A DNA stretch of 64,000 bases from Myxococcales bacterium (GCA_016793325.1 JAEUKI010000012.1:1-64000), one strand, 5' to 3'; shown: positions 36,286 through 45,557, counted from the stretch's first letter. The notes: generated from the letters alone by a model not told the origin. Made by a program: numbers and translations.

Positions 36286-37191
36286 GTGCACACGCTACTG
36301 ATGCTGCTCGCCCTCGCGAGGCCCATGGAGGTCATCGAAGAGTGGACGATGCTCGACACGGCGCCGCTCACCGAAGCGCTCACCGCGCGCGTCGTGTATC
36401 GCCGCGACGACGGCCCCGAGCTCGAGCTGCCCTTGGTGTTCGACGAAGACCCTGCGCCGCCAACGGTCGAGCTCGTGGGGACGATCGCGCCCCTCGCGGT
36501 CCATCGCGTCGCGGGTCGCTGGCGCGCGCGCATGCCGCCCGAGCCCGGCCCTCGCAACGCGCGCGTGGTGGTCCGCTCGATTCGCACCGTGCGTTCGCTG
36601 CGGCTCTTTCAAGCGCAGTGGCCGACGCCGAGAGGAGAGGCCTCGCGCCGCGTGGCGATTTCTCCGCGCGGCTGGATGCAGGGCGTCAGCGGCGGCTGGA
36701 CGTGCGCGGACGACTCGGTCGCCACGGTCGCGTGCGTCTCGATCGACACCGCGCCGAGCCCGCTGCATTTTCGTGTGCCTCCCTCGTCGACGACGCTCGG
36801 GCACCGGGTCGCGCTCGCGCTCTGCGCGCTGGTCGCGTGCGGCTACGTCGTCGGAGCGCGCTCGAGCACCGCGAACGATCGTCGCGCGCGCGCGGTCGCG
36901 CTCGTCGCCGCGCTCATCCCCGCCGTGGGGCTCGCGCTGACGATGGTGGGCTCGCGGTTGATTTCGTGGCCGCAGGGTCTCGCGCTCGCGTGCGCGCTCG
37001 CGTCGATCGGCGCGGCGCTCTCGCTCCTCTCGAAGCGCGGGACGACCGTCGCGTCGGCGGCGCTCGTCGCGCTGCCGCTCCTCTCGGTGTTCGACGGCAG
37101 GCCCGCGACGAGCCTCGCGGGGTGGCTCGTCGCGCTCGTCGCGACCGCCGTTGTTTCGCGTATTCGACTAGCGAAACAAGCGGCAACTTGA
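36286..37191 (+). CDS. membrane protein of unknown function
   Basis: 301 residues from GTG 36286; an ATG at 36301 is an alternative. The first 15 residues look like a signal segment (HTLLMLLALARP). Residues about 20-165 form a probably periplasmic beta-rich domain containing a Cys pair (WTCADDSVATVAC). Four or five hydrophobic helices make up the C-terminal half. No known family recognised. It is divergent from the M23 peptidase gene and convergent with the lipoprotein gene ending at 37210; the AT-rich sequence after the stop has no strong hairpin. Confidence 0.65.
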   Translation: MHTLLMLLALARPMEVIEEWTMLDTAPLTEALTARVVYRRDDGPELELPLVFDEDPAPPTVELVGTIAPLAVHRVAGRWRARMPPEPGPRNARVVVRSIRTVRSLRLFQAQWPTPRGEASRRVAISPRGWMQGVSGGWTCADDSVATVACVSIDTAPSPLHFRVPPSSTTLGHRVALALCALVACGYVVGARSSTANDRRARAVALVAALIPAVGLALTMVGSRLISWPQGLALACALASIGAALSLLSKRGTTVASAALVALPLLSVFDGRPATSLAGWLVALVATAVVSRIRLAKQAAT

Positions 37192-37209
37192 TTTATTGTG
37201 ACGGCTCTT

Positions 37210-38382
37210 TCAGCCGCGCGTCCCGGCGTCGGCCGCCGCGGCGCACGGGTCGCGCACGATGGGCGGGGGCGCGTTCACGTCGCCGGTGACGGTGACGGGC
37301 GCGAGATCGACGCGAAAGCCGACGCTCATGGCGGAGCACGGCGTCGCGGGGTTGATCGTTCCGCTCGCGGGGAGGTCGAGCGCGGCGTCGATTCCCATGT
37401 TGATCAAGAGCCAATCCGCAGGCGGAAGCAGCTCGGCGCACGCGCCAAAGGTCCTGAGGTCCTCGAAGATGTTGCTGCGAACCCAGAGCGAGGTGAACTC
37501 GATCGACGGGAGATTTCCCGAGGCGTCGAGCACCCCGACGATGCGCGTGTCCGTGAGCGTCAGCTGCGAGCGCGTGACGTCGCCCTTGAAGTACAGCGGC
37601 GCGGTGTTTGGAAACGGCGCCACCACGACGCCGCACGACGAGAAGCCCTCGTTCGTGGTGATGCGCGCGGTGGTTCCGTCCGCGCCGTATGCGAGCGATC
37701 GATCGATCGACCACTCGTCGCGCCCGTCCCACGCGGGCGGATCCGAGGGGCGGCCGGGCGGGTGACCGTCGACGAGCGGGACGAGGTCCGCGATGATCGA
37801 TCCGTCGTCGCGCCCGCCGAAGTCACGCAGGCGCAACCCGAGCGTCGCGTTGCCTCGCATGACGGCGCGGTTCAAGCGCGTCTCGTCGAAGGAGCTCCCG
37901 AGCGCGCTGATCGACGCGATGACCGATCCGAACGTGTTGTCGCGCCCGTTCATCCCGTCCGCTTGCGGAAGGCTCGAACGACACGCGACGGCCGTCGGGT
38001 TCGCGAGCGTCGTGCACATTCCGTCTCGATCGAAGCCGATCGACTGCCACAGACCACCCGCGCCGAACGCGATCTGTCGCGCGGCGAACACGCGAACCGG
38101 TCGCGCGCGATCGACGGTGTTCTGCAGGCCCATCGGCGCCGTCGGGATCACGGCGAGCGAGCAGCCGCCGCCGACGTCGCGCATGCGTTCGGCGCACTGC
38201 ACGGGGCCGCCATCCGCGGGCCGCGCGTCGACCGCCGCATCCGTTCCACGGACGTCTGGCGTTCGACCGTCGACCATCGCGTCCCCGCGTCCGCTGAGGC
38301 GCGCGAACTCCGCTCGATCGAAGGACTGACAAGCGCTGAGCACGAGCGCGACGCACGCGAGCGGTGGGAGGGCCTTTGTCAC
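37210..38382 (-). CDS. lipoprotein, tandem paralogue 2
   Basis: 390 residues with a lipobox ending in LSAC (Cys18). An Asp/Ala-rich linker precedes a globular part. It is a paralogue of the next gene upstream (38444-39562): both share CQSFDRAEF/CRAFDREQY after the lipid Cys, VFAARQIAFGAGG/VLAARRIEIGPSS, IGFDRDGMC/IGFDLDGIC, GRDNTFGSVIAS/GRDNAFGSAVAT and a similar C-terminus with PCSA/PCTA. Even Cys number suggests disulfides in the periplasm or at the surface. The IGFDxDG motif hints at a metal or sugar site but no family is recognised. Confidence 0.75.
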   Translation of the reverse strand: MTKALPPLACVALVLSACQSFDRAEFARLSGRGDAMVDGRTPDVRGTDAAVDARPADGGPVQCAERMRDVGGGCSLAVIPTAPMGLQNTVDRARPVRVFAARQIAFGAGGLWQSIGFDRDGMCTTLANPTAVACRSSLPQADGMNGRDNTFGSVIASISALGSSFDETRLNRAVMRGNATLGLRLRDFGGRDDGSIIADLVPLVDGHPPGRPSDPPAWDGRDEWSIDRSLAYGADGTTARITTNEGFSSCGVVVAPFPNTAPLYFKGDVTRSQLTLTDTRIVGVLDASGNLPSIEFTSLWVRSNIFEDLRTFGACAELLPPADWLLINMGIDAALDLPASGTINPATPCSAMSVGFRVDLAPVTVTGDVNAPPPIVRDPCAAAADAGTRG

Positions 38383-38431
38383 TGCGATCCTCGGCGTTGA
38401 AGCATATTCGGGGGGGTAAGCGCGGCCTCAG

Positions 38432-38448
38432 TGTAGCGCGGGGCTACA
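38432..38448 (-). terminator. hairpin overlapping the end of the upstream tandem lipoprotein gene
   Basis: TGTAGC (38432-38437), loop GCGGG, GCTACA (38443-38448) forms a perfect 6-bp stem that overlaps the stop codon (38444-38446). It sits in the 61-base gap between the two tandem lipoprotein genes and could attenuate read-through or stabilise the upstream transcript. Confidence 0.4.
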
Positions 38449-39562
38449 TTCCCGCGTCAGCCGTGCACGGCGGAATCGTCGGGAGCGCCGTCGTGGCGAC
38501 GCCGTCGAGCTGAACGGGACGCAGCTCGAATCGAAGCGCGATCGTGGCGGCGGTGCAGGGCATCATCGGGGCGGGAACGAAGTCCTCGCGAATGTCGAAG
38601 TTGCGCTCGATTCCGCTGACTCGGTCGTTGAACACGTCCATCGGCCCGTTGGGCGGCGGGCATACACCGAACCACGGGAGCGACTGCACGATGTCCTCGC
38701 GTACCCAAACGCCCGCAGCGTCCGCGATCCCGCCGTTGACGGGGTCGAACGCGCCGGCCAGGACGGTGCTGCGCAACGTCACGAGCCGCTGCTGCGTTCC
38801 CGACAAGAGCACGACGGGCACGCGCGACGGGAGCCTCGCCACCGAGTAGCCGCACGCCACGAATGCGTCGCTCGACCGAATCGCCGTCGTCATGCGATCG
38901 GTCGCGAGCGAGTAGCTCGGCTCGATCTTCCAGCGATCCATCCCGTCCCAATTGAGCGTCGAGCCCGACGCGCCCCGCCCCTCGACGAGGTGCAGCCACT
39001 CGAACGAGACGCGTCGATCGTCGCCGCCACCCCACTCGGTGATGCGAACGCCGACCGTGAGTCGCCCCGCGGCCATCGTCTCGCTGAGCGTCATGTCTCG
39101 AAACGTGTCCATCACGTGAAGACCCGTCGCGACCGCGGAGCCGAACGCGTTGTCGCGCCCGTCGTCGCCGTCGACCACCGTCTGCGTCGCGGTGCAAGAG
39201 CGGGGGCTCCCACCGCTCGAGTCCGAGCAAATCCCGTCGAGATCGAAGCCGATCTGCCGCCAATTTCCGAAGCTGCTCGGTCCGATCTCGATACGGCGCG
39301 CCGCGAGCACATACGTCCTGCCGTTGCCCGGTTGGTCAGCCAGCGCTGCGGGTGGCGATGGAACCACCGCCCGCGTGCACGCCGCGCCGCCATCGACCCG
39401 AAGCGCCAGACACGACCCCGGCGCGCTCGCGTCCGCGTCGTCCGTCCCAGTGTCTGCGTTGGCTTGCAACGTTCGGTACTGCTCACGGTCGAACGCGCGA
39501 CAGCCCGCGAGAATGATCAGCGCGAGCGCTACGAAGCTCGTCGGTGGATACGTGCGGAGCAA
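38444..39562 (-). CDS. lipoprotein, tandem paralogue 1
   Basis: 372 residues with lipobox ILAGC (Cys21). The globular region aligns end to end with the neighbouring 37210-38382 product; shared blocks include GFDLDGIC and DGRDNAFGSAV. The mature protein has conserved Cys pairs and an Asp/Ala-rich N-terminal linker (ADTGTDDADASAPG), as is usual for surface lipoproteins in these bacteria. It is divergent from the FHA gene; the 104-base gap would hold both promoters. Function unknown; the duplication suggests variants of one binding function. Confidence 0.75.
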   Translation of the reverse strand: MLRTYPPTSFVALALIILAGCRAFDREQYRTLQANADTGTDDADASAPGSCLALRVDGGAACTRAVVPSPPAALADQPGNGRTYVLAARRIEIGPSSFGNWRQIGFDLDGICSDSSGGSPRSCTATQTVVDGDDGRDNAFGSAVATGLHVMDTFRDMTLSETMAAGRLTVGVRITEWGGGDDRRVSFEWLHLVEGRGASGSTLNWDGMDRWKIEPSYSLATDRMTTAIRSSDAFVACGYSVARLPSRVPVVLLSGTQQRLVTLRSTVLAGAFDPVNGGIADAAGVWVREDIVQSLPWFGVCPPPNGPMDVFNDRVSGIERNFDIREDFVPAPMMPCTAATIALRFELRPVQLDGVATTALPTIPPCTADAGM

Positions 39563-39659
39563 GGGAGTTGCCGTGACGCATCGTACCGCATCGGCGCGGT
39601 GTTCGACTGGAATGTCGCGCGTCCCCGCGCCGCGCGGCGGTCTTCTCGAGACGGTCCCG

Positions 39660-39676
39660 TGCTACCGTGCTCGGCG
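39660..39676 (+). promoter_or_regulatory. candidate -10 region (TACCGT) at the FHA gene start
   Basis: TACCGT at 39663-39668 lies 10 bases before GTG 39679. The 17 bases match 25435-25451, in front of the kinase gene, at 13 positions. If it is a -10 box, the upstream GTG at 39667 cannot be the start and translation begins at 39679. Confidence 0.3.
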
Positions 39677-40797
39677 AAGTGGCAACCAAGCCAAAGGTCG
39701 TGGTGCTCGGCCGCGCGAGCGACTGCGACGTCGTCATCGATCATCCGTCCGTCAGCGGCCGCCACGCGCGCATGTCGTGGCACGGCGAGAAGATCTTGCT
39801 CGAGGACATGTCGAGCTCGAACGGGACCTTCGCCAACGGCGAAAAGATCGACCGAGTTCTCATTCGCGCGGGCGACGAAGTGCAGCTCGGGCAGGCCGTT
39901 CTCTCGTGGGCCGATCCGGGGCTCAAGCCGTTTCTCAAGCTCGCGTCGAAGGGCACGATGGTCGCGCCTCCGTCGCTCGCGGGAAACATGGCGCGCTCGA
40001 CGGTCAAGATCGTCGGGATCTTCGTCGGCATCGCGCTCGCGCTCTTCGGCGGTCTCTGGATCACCGAGCCCGGCCGCAATTTTCTCAACTACCTCCGCCT
40101 GCAACACGCGGCGGCCACGGCGAGCACGGACGAAGAAGCGTTCGTTCGCACGACGATGGTCCCGCAGCTGCGCCGCGCGCTCGACCCGACCGAGCCGGTC
40201 GTACGCAACACGGCGGTGCAGCTCGCGGCGCGCAACGAAGGGACCTTCCGCGTCGAGCAAGTGGCGGCGATCTGGCAGCACGTGCGCGAGCGTTGGCGCT
40301 ACGTCAACGACCCTCGCGGACGCGAGTACGTCGCGATGCCGCGCGAGTCGATCCAAAACCAGTACGCAGGCGACTGCGACGATTTCGCGGTGACGCTCGC
40401 GGCGATGGTCCGCGCGATCGGCGGCGACGCGAGGGTCGTGTTCATGGAAGGGACGCGCGGCGGGCACGCGTACGCCGAGGCGTGCGTGCGCGAGGACGCG
40501 ACGACCGTGGCGACGAAGATCGCGCGGTTCTACGGGCGAAATTGGGCCCAATACGCGCGCAACCGACAGCACATCGCGTACCGATCGTCGACCGAGTGCC
40601 CCGTCTGGCTCAACCTCGATTGGAACGCGAACGTCCCCGGCGGCGACTACGAGCCCGAGCGCTGGGCCGTCGCGGCGTATGCCGACGGACGCACCGAAGT
40701 GCTCGCCGTCGCCCCCGGCGCGCAGCCCACCGCACGCGCGCAACGCGCGGCCACCGCCACGGCGCCGCAACGACTCTCGACGACCAACCGTCGCTGA
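39667..40797 (+). CDS. FHA - transmembrane - transglutaminase-like protein
   Basis: 376 residues from GTG 39667, or 372 from GTG 39679. An N-terminal FHA domain (VVVLGRASDCDVVI, HPSVSGRHARM, SSSNGTFANG) binds phosphothreonine. One membrane helix (about 113-132, IVGIFVGIALALFGGLW) links it to an outer transglutaminase/protease-like domain with the triad Cys in YAGDCDDFAV near 236, His in GGHAYAE near 266 and Asp in WLNLDWN near 317. Cytoplasmic phospho-recognition coupled to an outer enzyme suggests a response to Ser/Thr kinases such as those at 25452 and 52627. Whether the enzyme is a protease, transglutaminase or inactive is open. Confidence 0.88.
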   Translation: MLGEVATKPKVVVLGRASDCDVVIDHPSVSGRHARMSWHGEKILLEDMSSSNGTFANGEKIDRVLIRAGDEVQLGQAVLSWADPGLKPFLKLASKGTMVAPPSLAGNMARSTVKIVGIFVGIALALFGGLWITEPGRNFLNYLRLQHAAATASTDEEAFVRTTMVPQLRRALDPTEPVVRNTAVQLAARNEGTFRVEQVAAIWQHVRERWRYVNDPRGREYVAMPRESIQNQYAGDCDDFAVTLAAMVRAIGGDARVVFMEGTRGGHAYAEACVREDATTVATKIARFYGRNWAQYARNRQHIAYRSSTECPVWLNLDWNANVPGGDYEPERWAVAAYADGRTEVLAVAPGAQPTARAQRAATATAPQRLSTTNRR

Positions 40798-40803
40798 AGC
40801 GAC

Positions 40804-42849
40804 TCAGTTGCTCGGCGCGTCCACGAGCCCGATCCGCGCGAGGAGCGCGTCCACGGTGGCGTCGCGGCCCATGAACCCACGAAACAAGTCTGCGGGATCC
40901 TCGCTGTCGCCCTTCGCGAGCACCCACGAGCGAAACGCCTCGCCGGTCGCGCGATTGAAGATCCCCTCGCGCTCGAAGCGCGTGAACGCGTCGGCGTCGA
41001 GGACCTCTGCCCACTTGTACGAGTAGTAGCCCGCCGCGTAGCCGACCGGGTCCGCGAACAAGTGGTTGAAGCTCGCGATCATCGCGTAGTCCTCGGGCAG
41101 CGGCGTCGCCGAGAAGCGGCCCATCACCTCGCGCGCGAACGCGACGACCGACCCGTGTTTGTCCGGGTCGTAGACGCGGTGCAGCTCGAGGTCCACCGTC
41201 GCGAACGACAGCTGTCGCATCTGCGCGGTCGCTTCGCGAAACGTCCGCGCGCGCTTCATCTTGGCGAACAGGTCGTCGGGCATCCGCTCGCCCGTCGCGA
41301 AGTGCCGCGCGAACAGGTCGAGCGCGTCGCGCTGCCAGCACCAGTTTTCATGAATCTGCGACGGCAGCTCGACGAAGTCCCACGCGACGCGCGTCCCCAC
41401 CATCCCGCGGATCGCGACGGTGCTGAGCGCGTGGTGCAACAAGTGTCCGAACTCGTGAAAGAGCGTCTCGACCTCGCGAAACGTGAGCAGCGACGGCCGC
41501 TCGGCGCTCGCGGGCGTGACGTTGGCGCAGAAGAGCCCCACCTGGGGACCTTCGGACGGGAGCGACGAGAGGACGCCGCTCATCCACGCGCCGTCGCGCT
41601 TGTTCTCGCGAGGGTAGAGGTCGATCGTGAAGCGACAGAGCTCGCGCTCACCCGAGGCGCTGTCGAAGATCGAGTACGCCTCGACGTCGCGGTGATAGAG
41701 CGAGACGCCTTCGCGATTTCGAACGGACACGCCGTAGACGCGCTCGATGACCTCGAACATCCCGCGCACGACGGCGTTGGCTTCGAAGTACGGCCGCAGC
41801 ATCTCTTCGTCGAACGCGTAGCGCGCGAGCCGCATTTTCTCTGCGTAGTACGCGATGTCCCACGGCGAGAGCGACGGCGCTTCGGGGCCCTCGATCTCGT
41901 GACGAAAGTCTTGGAGCGCTCGTCGCTCGCGCTCGAAGTACGGGATCGTTCGCTGGTGGAGGTCCGCGACGAATCGCGCTGCCGTGGCGCCGCTCTTCGC
42001 CATGCGGTCGGCGAGCACGTAGTCCGAGAAGTCCGCAAAGCCGAGGAGCCGCGCCTGCTCTTTTCGAAGCGAGAGGATCTCGCCGAGCAGCGGTTGATTG
42101 TCGAACGGCTCGCGCGTCGCGCTGGTGTTGTACGCGCGCCACAAGGTCTCGCGAAGGGCCGCGTCGTCCGCGTACGTGAGCACCGCGAGGTAGCTCGGCG
42201 CTTGGAGCGTGAAGCGAAACCCCGAGAGTCCCTTCGCCCGCGCGCTCTCTTTGGCCATCGCGAGGGCGCTCGGCGGAAGGCCCGCGAGCCGCGCTTCGTC
42301 GGCGATCACGAGGTCGAAGCCCGCGTGCGAGTCGAGGACGTTCTGCGAGAAGCGCGTCGTGAGCTCGCTCAAGCGCGCGGCGATCTCGGCGAGGCGCTTC
42401 TTTCCCTCGGGCGGCAGCTCGGCGCCCTGGCGACGAAAGCCGTCGAGGGTCTTCTCGAGAAAGCGCTTCTCAGCGCCCGTCAGCGCCTTGGCCTCGTCGG
42501 ACTTCGCGTAGTCCGACACGGCGGTCCACAGCCGATCGTCCAAAGGAATCTTCGAGTAGAACTCGCTCACCTTCGGCTGGATCTCGTTGTAGGCGTCGCG
42601 GAGCGCGGGCTCGTTCATCACGGCCTCGAGGTGTCCGATGACGGACATGGCCCACTCGAGCTCGCGCGTGCTCTCGTCGAGCGCGCGCAACGTGTTCTCG
42701 AAGGTGCGCGGGCCCTCGAGCGCGCAGAGGGCGTCGATGCGAGCGCGAGCGCGGGCGATCAGCGCGTCGATGGCAGGTCGGACGTGTTCGGGGCGCGTTC
42801 GATCGAAGGGTGGATCGACGGTGATGTCGAGCAGCGGATTGTCACTCAT
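40804..42849 (-). CDS. prlC: oligopeptidase A (M3 family metallopeptidase)
   Basis: 681 residues, matching the usual 680 of oligopeptidase A. The zinc motif LFHEFGHLLHHAL (HExxH) is near residue 465, followed by the M3 C-terminal block (YSYKWAEVLDADAF, YDPDKHGSVVAFAREV). It degrades cytoplasmic peptides, including cleaved signal peptides. The N-terminus (MSDNPLLDITVDPPFD) is typical, supporting the ATG at 42849. On its minus strand a TATCCT lies 14 bases upstream as a possible -10 box. It is convergent with the FHA gene (6-base gap). Confidence 0.95.
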   Translation of the reverse strand: MSDNPLLDITVDPPFDRTRPEHVRPAIDALIARARARIDALCALEGPRTFENTLRALDESTRELEWAMSVIGHLEAVMNEPALRDAYNEIQPKVSEFYSKIPLDDRLWTAVSDYAKSDEAKALTGAEKRFLEKTLDGFRRQGAELPPEGKKRLAEIAARLSELTTRFSQNVLDSHAGFDLVIADEARLAGLPPSALAMAKESARAKGLSGFRFTLQAPSYLAVLTYADDAALRETLWRAYNTSATREPFDNQPLLGEILSLRKEQARLLGFADFSDYVLADRMAKSGATAARFVADLHQRTIPYFERERRALQDFRHEIEGPEAPSLSPWDIAYYAEKMRLARYAFDEEMLRPYFEANAVVRGMFEVIERVYGVSVRNREGVSLYHRDVEAYSIFDSASGERELCRFTIDLYPRENKRDGAWMSGVLSSLPSEGPQVGLFCANVTPASAERPSLLTFREVETLFHEFGHLLHHALSTVAIRGMVGTRVAWDFVELPSQIHENWCWQRDALDLFARHFATGERMPDDLFAKMKRARTFREATAQMRQLSFATVDLELHRVYDPDKHGSVVAFAREVMGRFSATPLPEDYAMIASFNHLFADPVGYAAGYYSYKWAEVLDADAFTRFEREGIFNRATGEAFRSWVLAKGDSEDPADLFRGFMGRDATVDALLARIGLVDAPSN

Positions 42850-42931
42850 TCGCGGGGGAGGGGAGGATACCCTCTCGCGAGGCGCTTGCGAGCGCTCTCA
42901 CCACAAGCGACGATTCGAGAGGAAGGCGCAA

Positions 42932-43279
42932 ATGTCCAAGCTCACGATGGATGCAATCAAGCGGCTCGCTCCCGACAGCAAGAGCGTGAGCAACGCGAAG
43001 TCCGTCGCAGATCCGCGCAAATGGTCGAGCCTCGGAATCGACAACGACGGCGTGCTCTGGGGCGAGTACAACGGCAGCGATCGATACGTGCTCTTCGCGT
43101 CCGCAAAGACGCCTGGGACGGACACGGGCTGCTCGTGCCCGAGCCGAAAGCGTCCGTGCAAACACGTCCTCGGATTGCTCATGTTGGCCGCGGGTGGGCA
43201 TCCGATCCCCACCAACGTGATGCCCGATTACATCCGCGACGAAGCCAACGCGGCGTACTACGAATCCACGTGGGAGTAG
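42932..43279 (+). CDS. small SWIM zinc-finger protein
   Basis: 115 residues; GAGAGGAAGG 6-15 bases upstream fixes the ATG at 42932. The middle holds a SWIM finger, GCSCPSRKRPCKHVLGLL (CxC...CxH), which binds zinc and usually DNA or protein. No other domain. Full-length SWIM proteins are often helicase partners; the SNF2 protein at 56087 carries a similar finger. It is followed 27 bases later by the gene for a 300-residue protein, so the two are probably one operon. Confidence 0.82.
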   Translation: MSKLTMDAIKRLAPDSKSVSNAKSVADPRKWSSLGIDNDGVLWGEYNGSDRYVLFASAKTPGTDTGCSCPSRKRPCKHVLGLLMLAAGGHPIPTNVMPDYIRDEANAAYYESTWE

Positions 43280-43306
43280 GCGCTCGCGCGTCGAATCGAG
43301 CCGAAG

Positions 43307-44209
43307 ATGACCTCGAAGAAGCCTGCGGTGTCGCTCACCGACGAGCTGGCGCTGTCGGACAAGGACCTGACCGCGCGCGTGTTTGTTCCCTCGCGGCCGC
43401 GGCTCGCGGAGGCGATGGCCGCGGTGGACGGCGTCGAAGATGCCGCCGAAGCGTGGGAGATGCTCGCCGCGCGCGGGCTCGTTCCCGCGGAGTGGATGGG
43501 CGATGGCGATCGCGTGTTCGCTGAAGACGAGCGGCCGCCAGCGCTCGCCGAGCGAGGCTTCAGCGGGCATCCGACGCACGCCGCGGTGCGCTCGTACCTC
43601 GAGCTCGGCCCTCGGTTGTGCGATGGACCGCCGACGGTCCTCGCCGCGTGCACGCTCGGCAGCGACGTCGAGGGCATGTCCACAGCAGAGCGCGTCGCGC
43701 GCGAAGCCGTTCGACTGCTCGAACCGTGGGGCGCTCCGCAACCGACGCGCATTTGCTGGCGCATCGTGGACCCAGACGACTGGGAGACGCAGCCCGGCGA
43801 CTATCGACACATGCCCGCCGCGGTCGCTGTGGGTTGCTCGTTCGTCGCCACGCCCAGCGTCGAGCGCGCGATCCTGCGCGCGAAGAACTACGACTTCGGA
43901 ACGCCCCGCTGGCGCGCCGCGTTCACCTGGGAGTGCGCCGCGCAATGGCGCTACCTCGCGCGCACCAAGAAGAAGATCGCGGCGACGGGCTCCGAGGTGG
44001 CCGAGCGCCTCGAGCAGGGCGGATACCCGAAGATCCCCAAAGAGCTCGAGTCGAAGACGTTCGCCGAAGTCGAGAGCCCGTTCGATCCGCTGCTGTCGCT
44101 GTGGGCTTCGGGCTACGCGCTCGACGCGATCACGACACACACGATCGTGATCGCCGCGCCGCGCGTCGTGATCAAGTCCCGCGCGAAGCCGATGACCCGA
44201 CGGCGCTGA
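43307..44209 (+). CDS. hypothetical protein, paralogue of the 1539-2441 product
   Basis: 300 residues. N-terminal block VEDAAEAWEMLAARGLVPAEW, a middle block STAERVAREAVRLLEPWGAP, and C-terminal DPLLSLWASGYALDAITTH match the 1539-2441 protein in order and spacing. It is soluble, with a basic C-terminus (KSRAKPMTRRR). Probably co-transcribed with the SWIM protein upstream. No known domain recognised. It ends 3 bases before the convergent papain-like gene. Confidence 0.78.
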   Translation: MTSKKPAVSLTDELALSDKDLTARVFVPSRPRLAEAMAAVDGVEDAAEAWEMLAARGLVPAEWMGDGDRVFAEDERPPALAERGFSGHPTHAAVRSYLELGPRLCDGPPTVLAACTLGSDVEGMSTAERVAREAVRLLEPWGAPQPTRICWRIVDPDDWETQPGDYRHMPAAVAVGCSFVATPSVERAILRAKNYDFGTPRWRAAFTWECAAQWRYLARTKKKIAATGSEVAERLEQGGYPKIPKELESKTFAEVESPFDPLLSLWASGYALDAITTHTIVIAAPRVVIKSRAKPMTRRR

Positions 44210-44212
44210 CGC

Positions 44213-45469
44213 TCACTCTTCGATCTGCCACGCCTCGACGAGCTGCGCGAGGAGGTTCTCTTCGTCCTCGGACAAGTCGTCGGCGCCCGCGATTTCTTGC
44301 GCCTTGGTGATGATGTTCGCGAGCAGCCCCGACGACAGGTGCTGCCCGAAGAGCTCGACCGTCTCGTTGAGCAGCGCCTCGTCTTCGACGTGCTTCGCGG
44401 CGAAGCGAAGGACCTTCGCTGGATCGAGGTCCGAGCCGATGCGCGTGAACGTGTCGTCGAGGTGCGCCGCGAGCGTCGCGAGCTCGTCCTCGCTCACTTC
44501 TCCATCCGCGTTGGCCGCGACGAGAAAGAGCTGCGCGAGCCGCGCTTCGAACGGAACCTCTCCGCACGCGTCGTGAAACGCTTGAAACTCTTCTTCGCTC
44601 ATCGACGCGAACTCGTTGTCGACCTCGGGCAAGATCGAGTCGTCGTCTTCGGCCCACCCCTCGTCGGCCTCGACGGGCTCGACCTGACGAATGATCCAGC
44701 TGTCCCCGTTGTTGAACTTCGCGTTGAGCAAATAGTCGTACGGAATGTAGCAGTAGCCGTCGTCGCCCCACTCGTTGCCCCAGCTGTTGCGCACGATGAA
44801 GACGCGGTCTTTGTCTGAGTACCCGACGGCGAGCATCGCGTGTCCTCCGTGCGATTCGCGGGACGATTCGCGGGGAGACGGCATGGGCACGAGCCCGGGC
44901 TTGCGGTGCCGATCGAACGACTCGAACAGCGAGATCCCGAAGATGATCGGGTAGCCCTCGGCGAGCGCGGCCTTCCACGCCTCGAGGCTCGTCGGGACGA
45001 TCGCGTTGTCTTCGACGACGAAGTGCGCGGCTTCTTGATACGCCTCGTCGCTCGGCTGTTCGTTGACGATCGACCCGTCGAAGGGCCACGTCTCTTCCGA
45101 GCACGCGCCGTGCTGCTTCAAGCTCTCGATGAGCGAGCCGATGATCGAGCCTTCGTCTTCGTGTTCGATCCCGTCGACCGCGCGGCCGTTGTAGTAGATG
45201 AACAAGCGGCTGACGTCGTACGACTCTTCGCCGAGGTGGCGTTTGACGAGGTATTCGTACGCGCCCGCGACGGCGTTGGCGGCACACGAATTCGTGTCCT
45301 CTTGGTTTTCGACCTCGGTCATGAAGGGTCGGAGGTCGACCTTCTTCGGCAAGTTCGAGCGCGTCTCGGCGCGGGCCGACCAGGTCTTTGTCCCGGGGCG
45401 TGGCGCTGCGTAGCGGTAGCCCGACACCTTGCGCGCGCTGCCATCGGCGCGGCTGATCACGAAGCTCAT
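44213..45469 (-). CDS. papain-like cysteine protease with TerB-like C-terminal domain
   Basis: 418 residues; AGGAGGAAA upstream of the ATG at 45469 fixes the start. Papain-family residues are all present: oxyanion Gln56 and Cys62 in NQEDTNSCAANA, His210 in HGGHAMLAVGY, Asn228 in RNSWGNEWG. There is no signal peptide or long propeptide, so it is probably cytoplasmic. Residues about 310-418 resemble TerB/calcium-type helical domains (LVAANADGEVSEDELATLAA). An acidic linker joins the two. A candidate TACCCT -10 box lies about 60 bases upstream. The role of a cytoplasmic papain fused to this domain is unknown. Confidence 0.88.
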   Translation of the reverse strand: MSFVISRADGSARKVSGYRYAAPRPGTKTWSARAETRSNLPKKVDLRPFMTEVENQEDTNSCAANAVAGAYEYLVKRHLGEESYDVSRLFIYYNGRAVDGIEHEDEGSIIGSLIESLKQHGACSEETWPFDGSIVNEQPSDEAYQEAAHFVVEDNAIVPTSLEAWKAALAEGYPIIFGISLFESFDRHRKPGLVPMPSPRESSRESHGGHAMLAVGYSDKDRVFIVRNSWGNEWGDDGYCYIPYDYLLNAKFNNGDSWIIRQVEPVEADEGWAEDDDSILPEVDNEFASMSEEEFQAFHDACGEVPFEARLAQLFLVAANADGEVSEDELATLAAHLDDTFTRIGSDLDPAKVLRFAAKHVEDEALLNETVELFGQHLSSGLLANIITKAQEIAGADDLSEDEENLLAQLVEAWQIEE

Positions 45470-45557
45470 TGCGCGATTTCCTCCTGCGGTCGAACGACGG
45501 CGATGCGCGCGTCGTGTCGCGATCGCGAAGGGTACCCGTTCGCGCGAGCTTCGGAGG

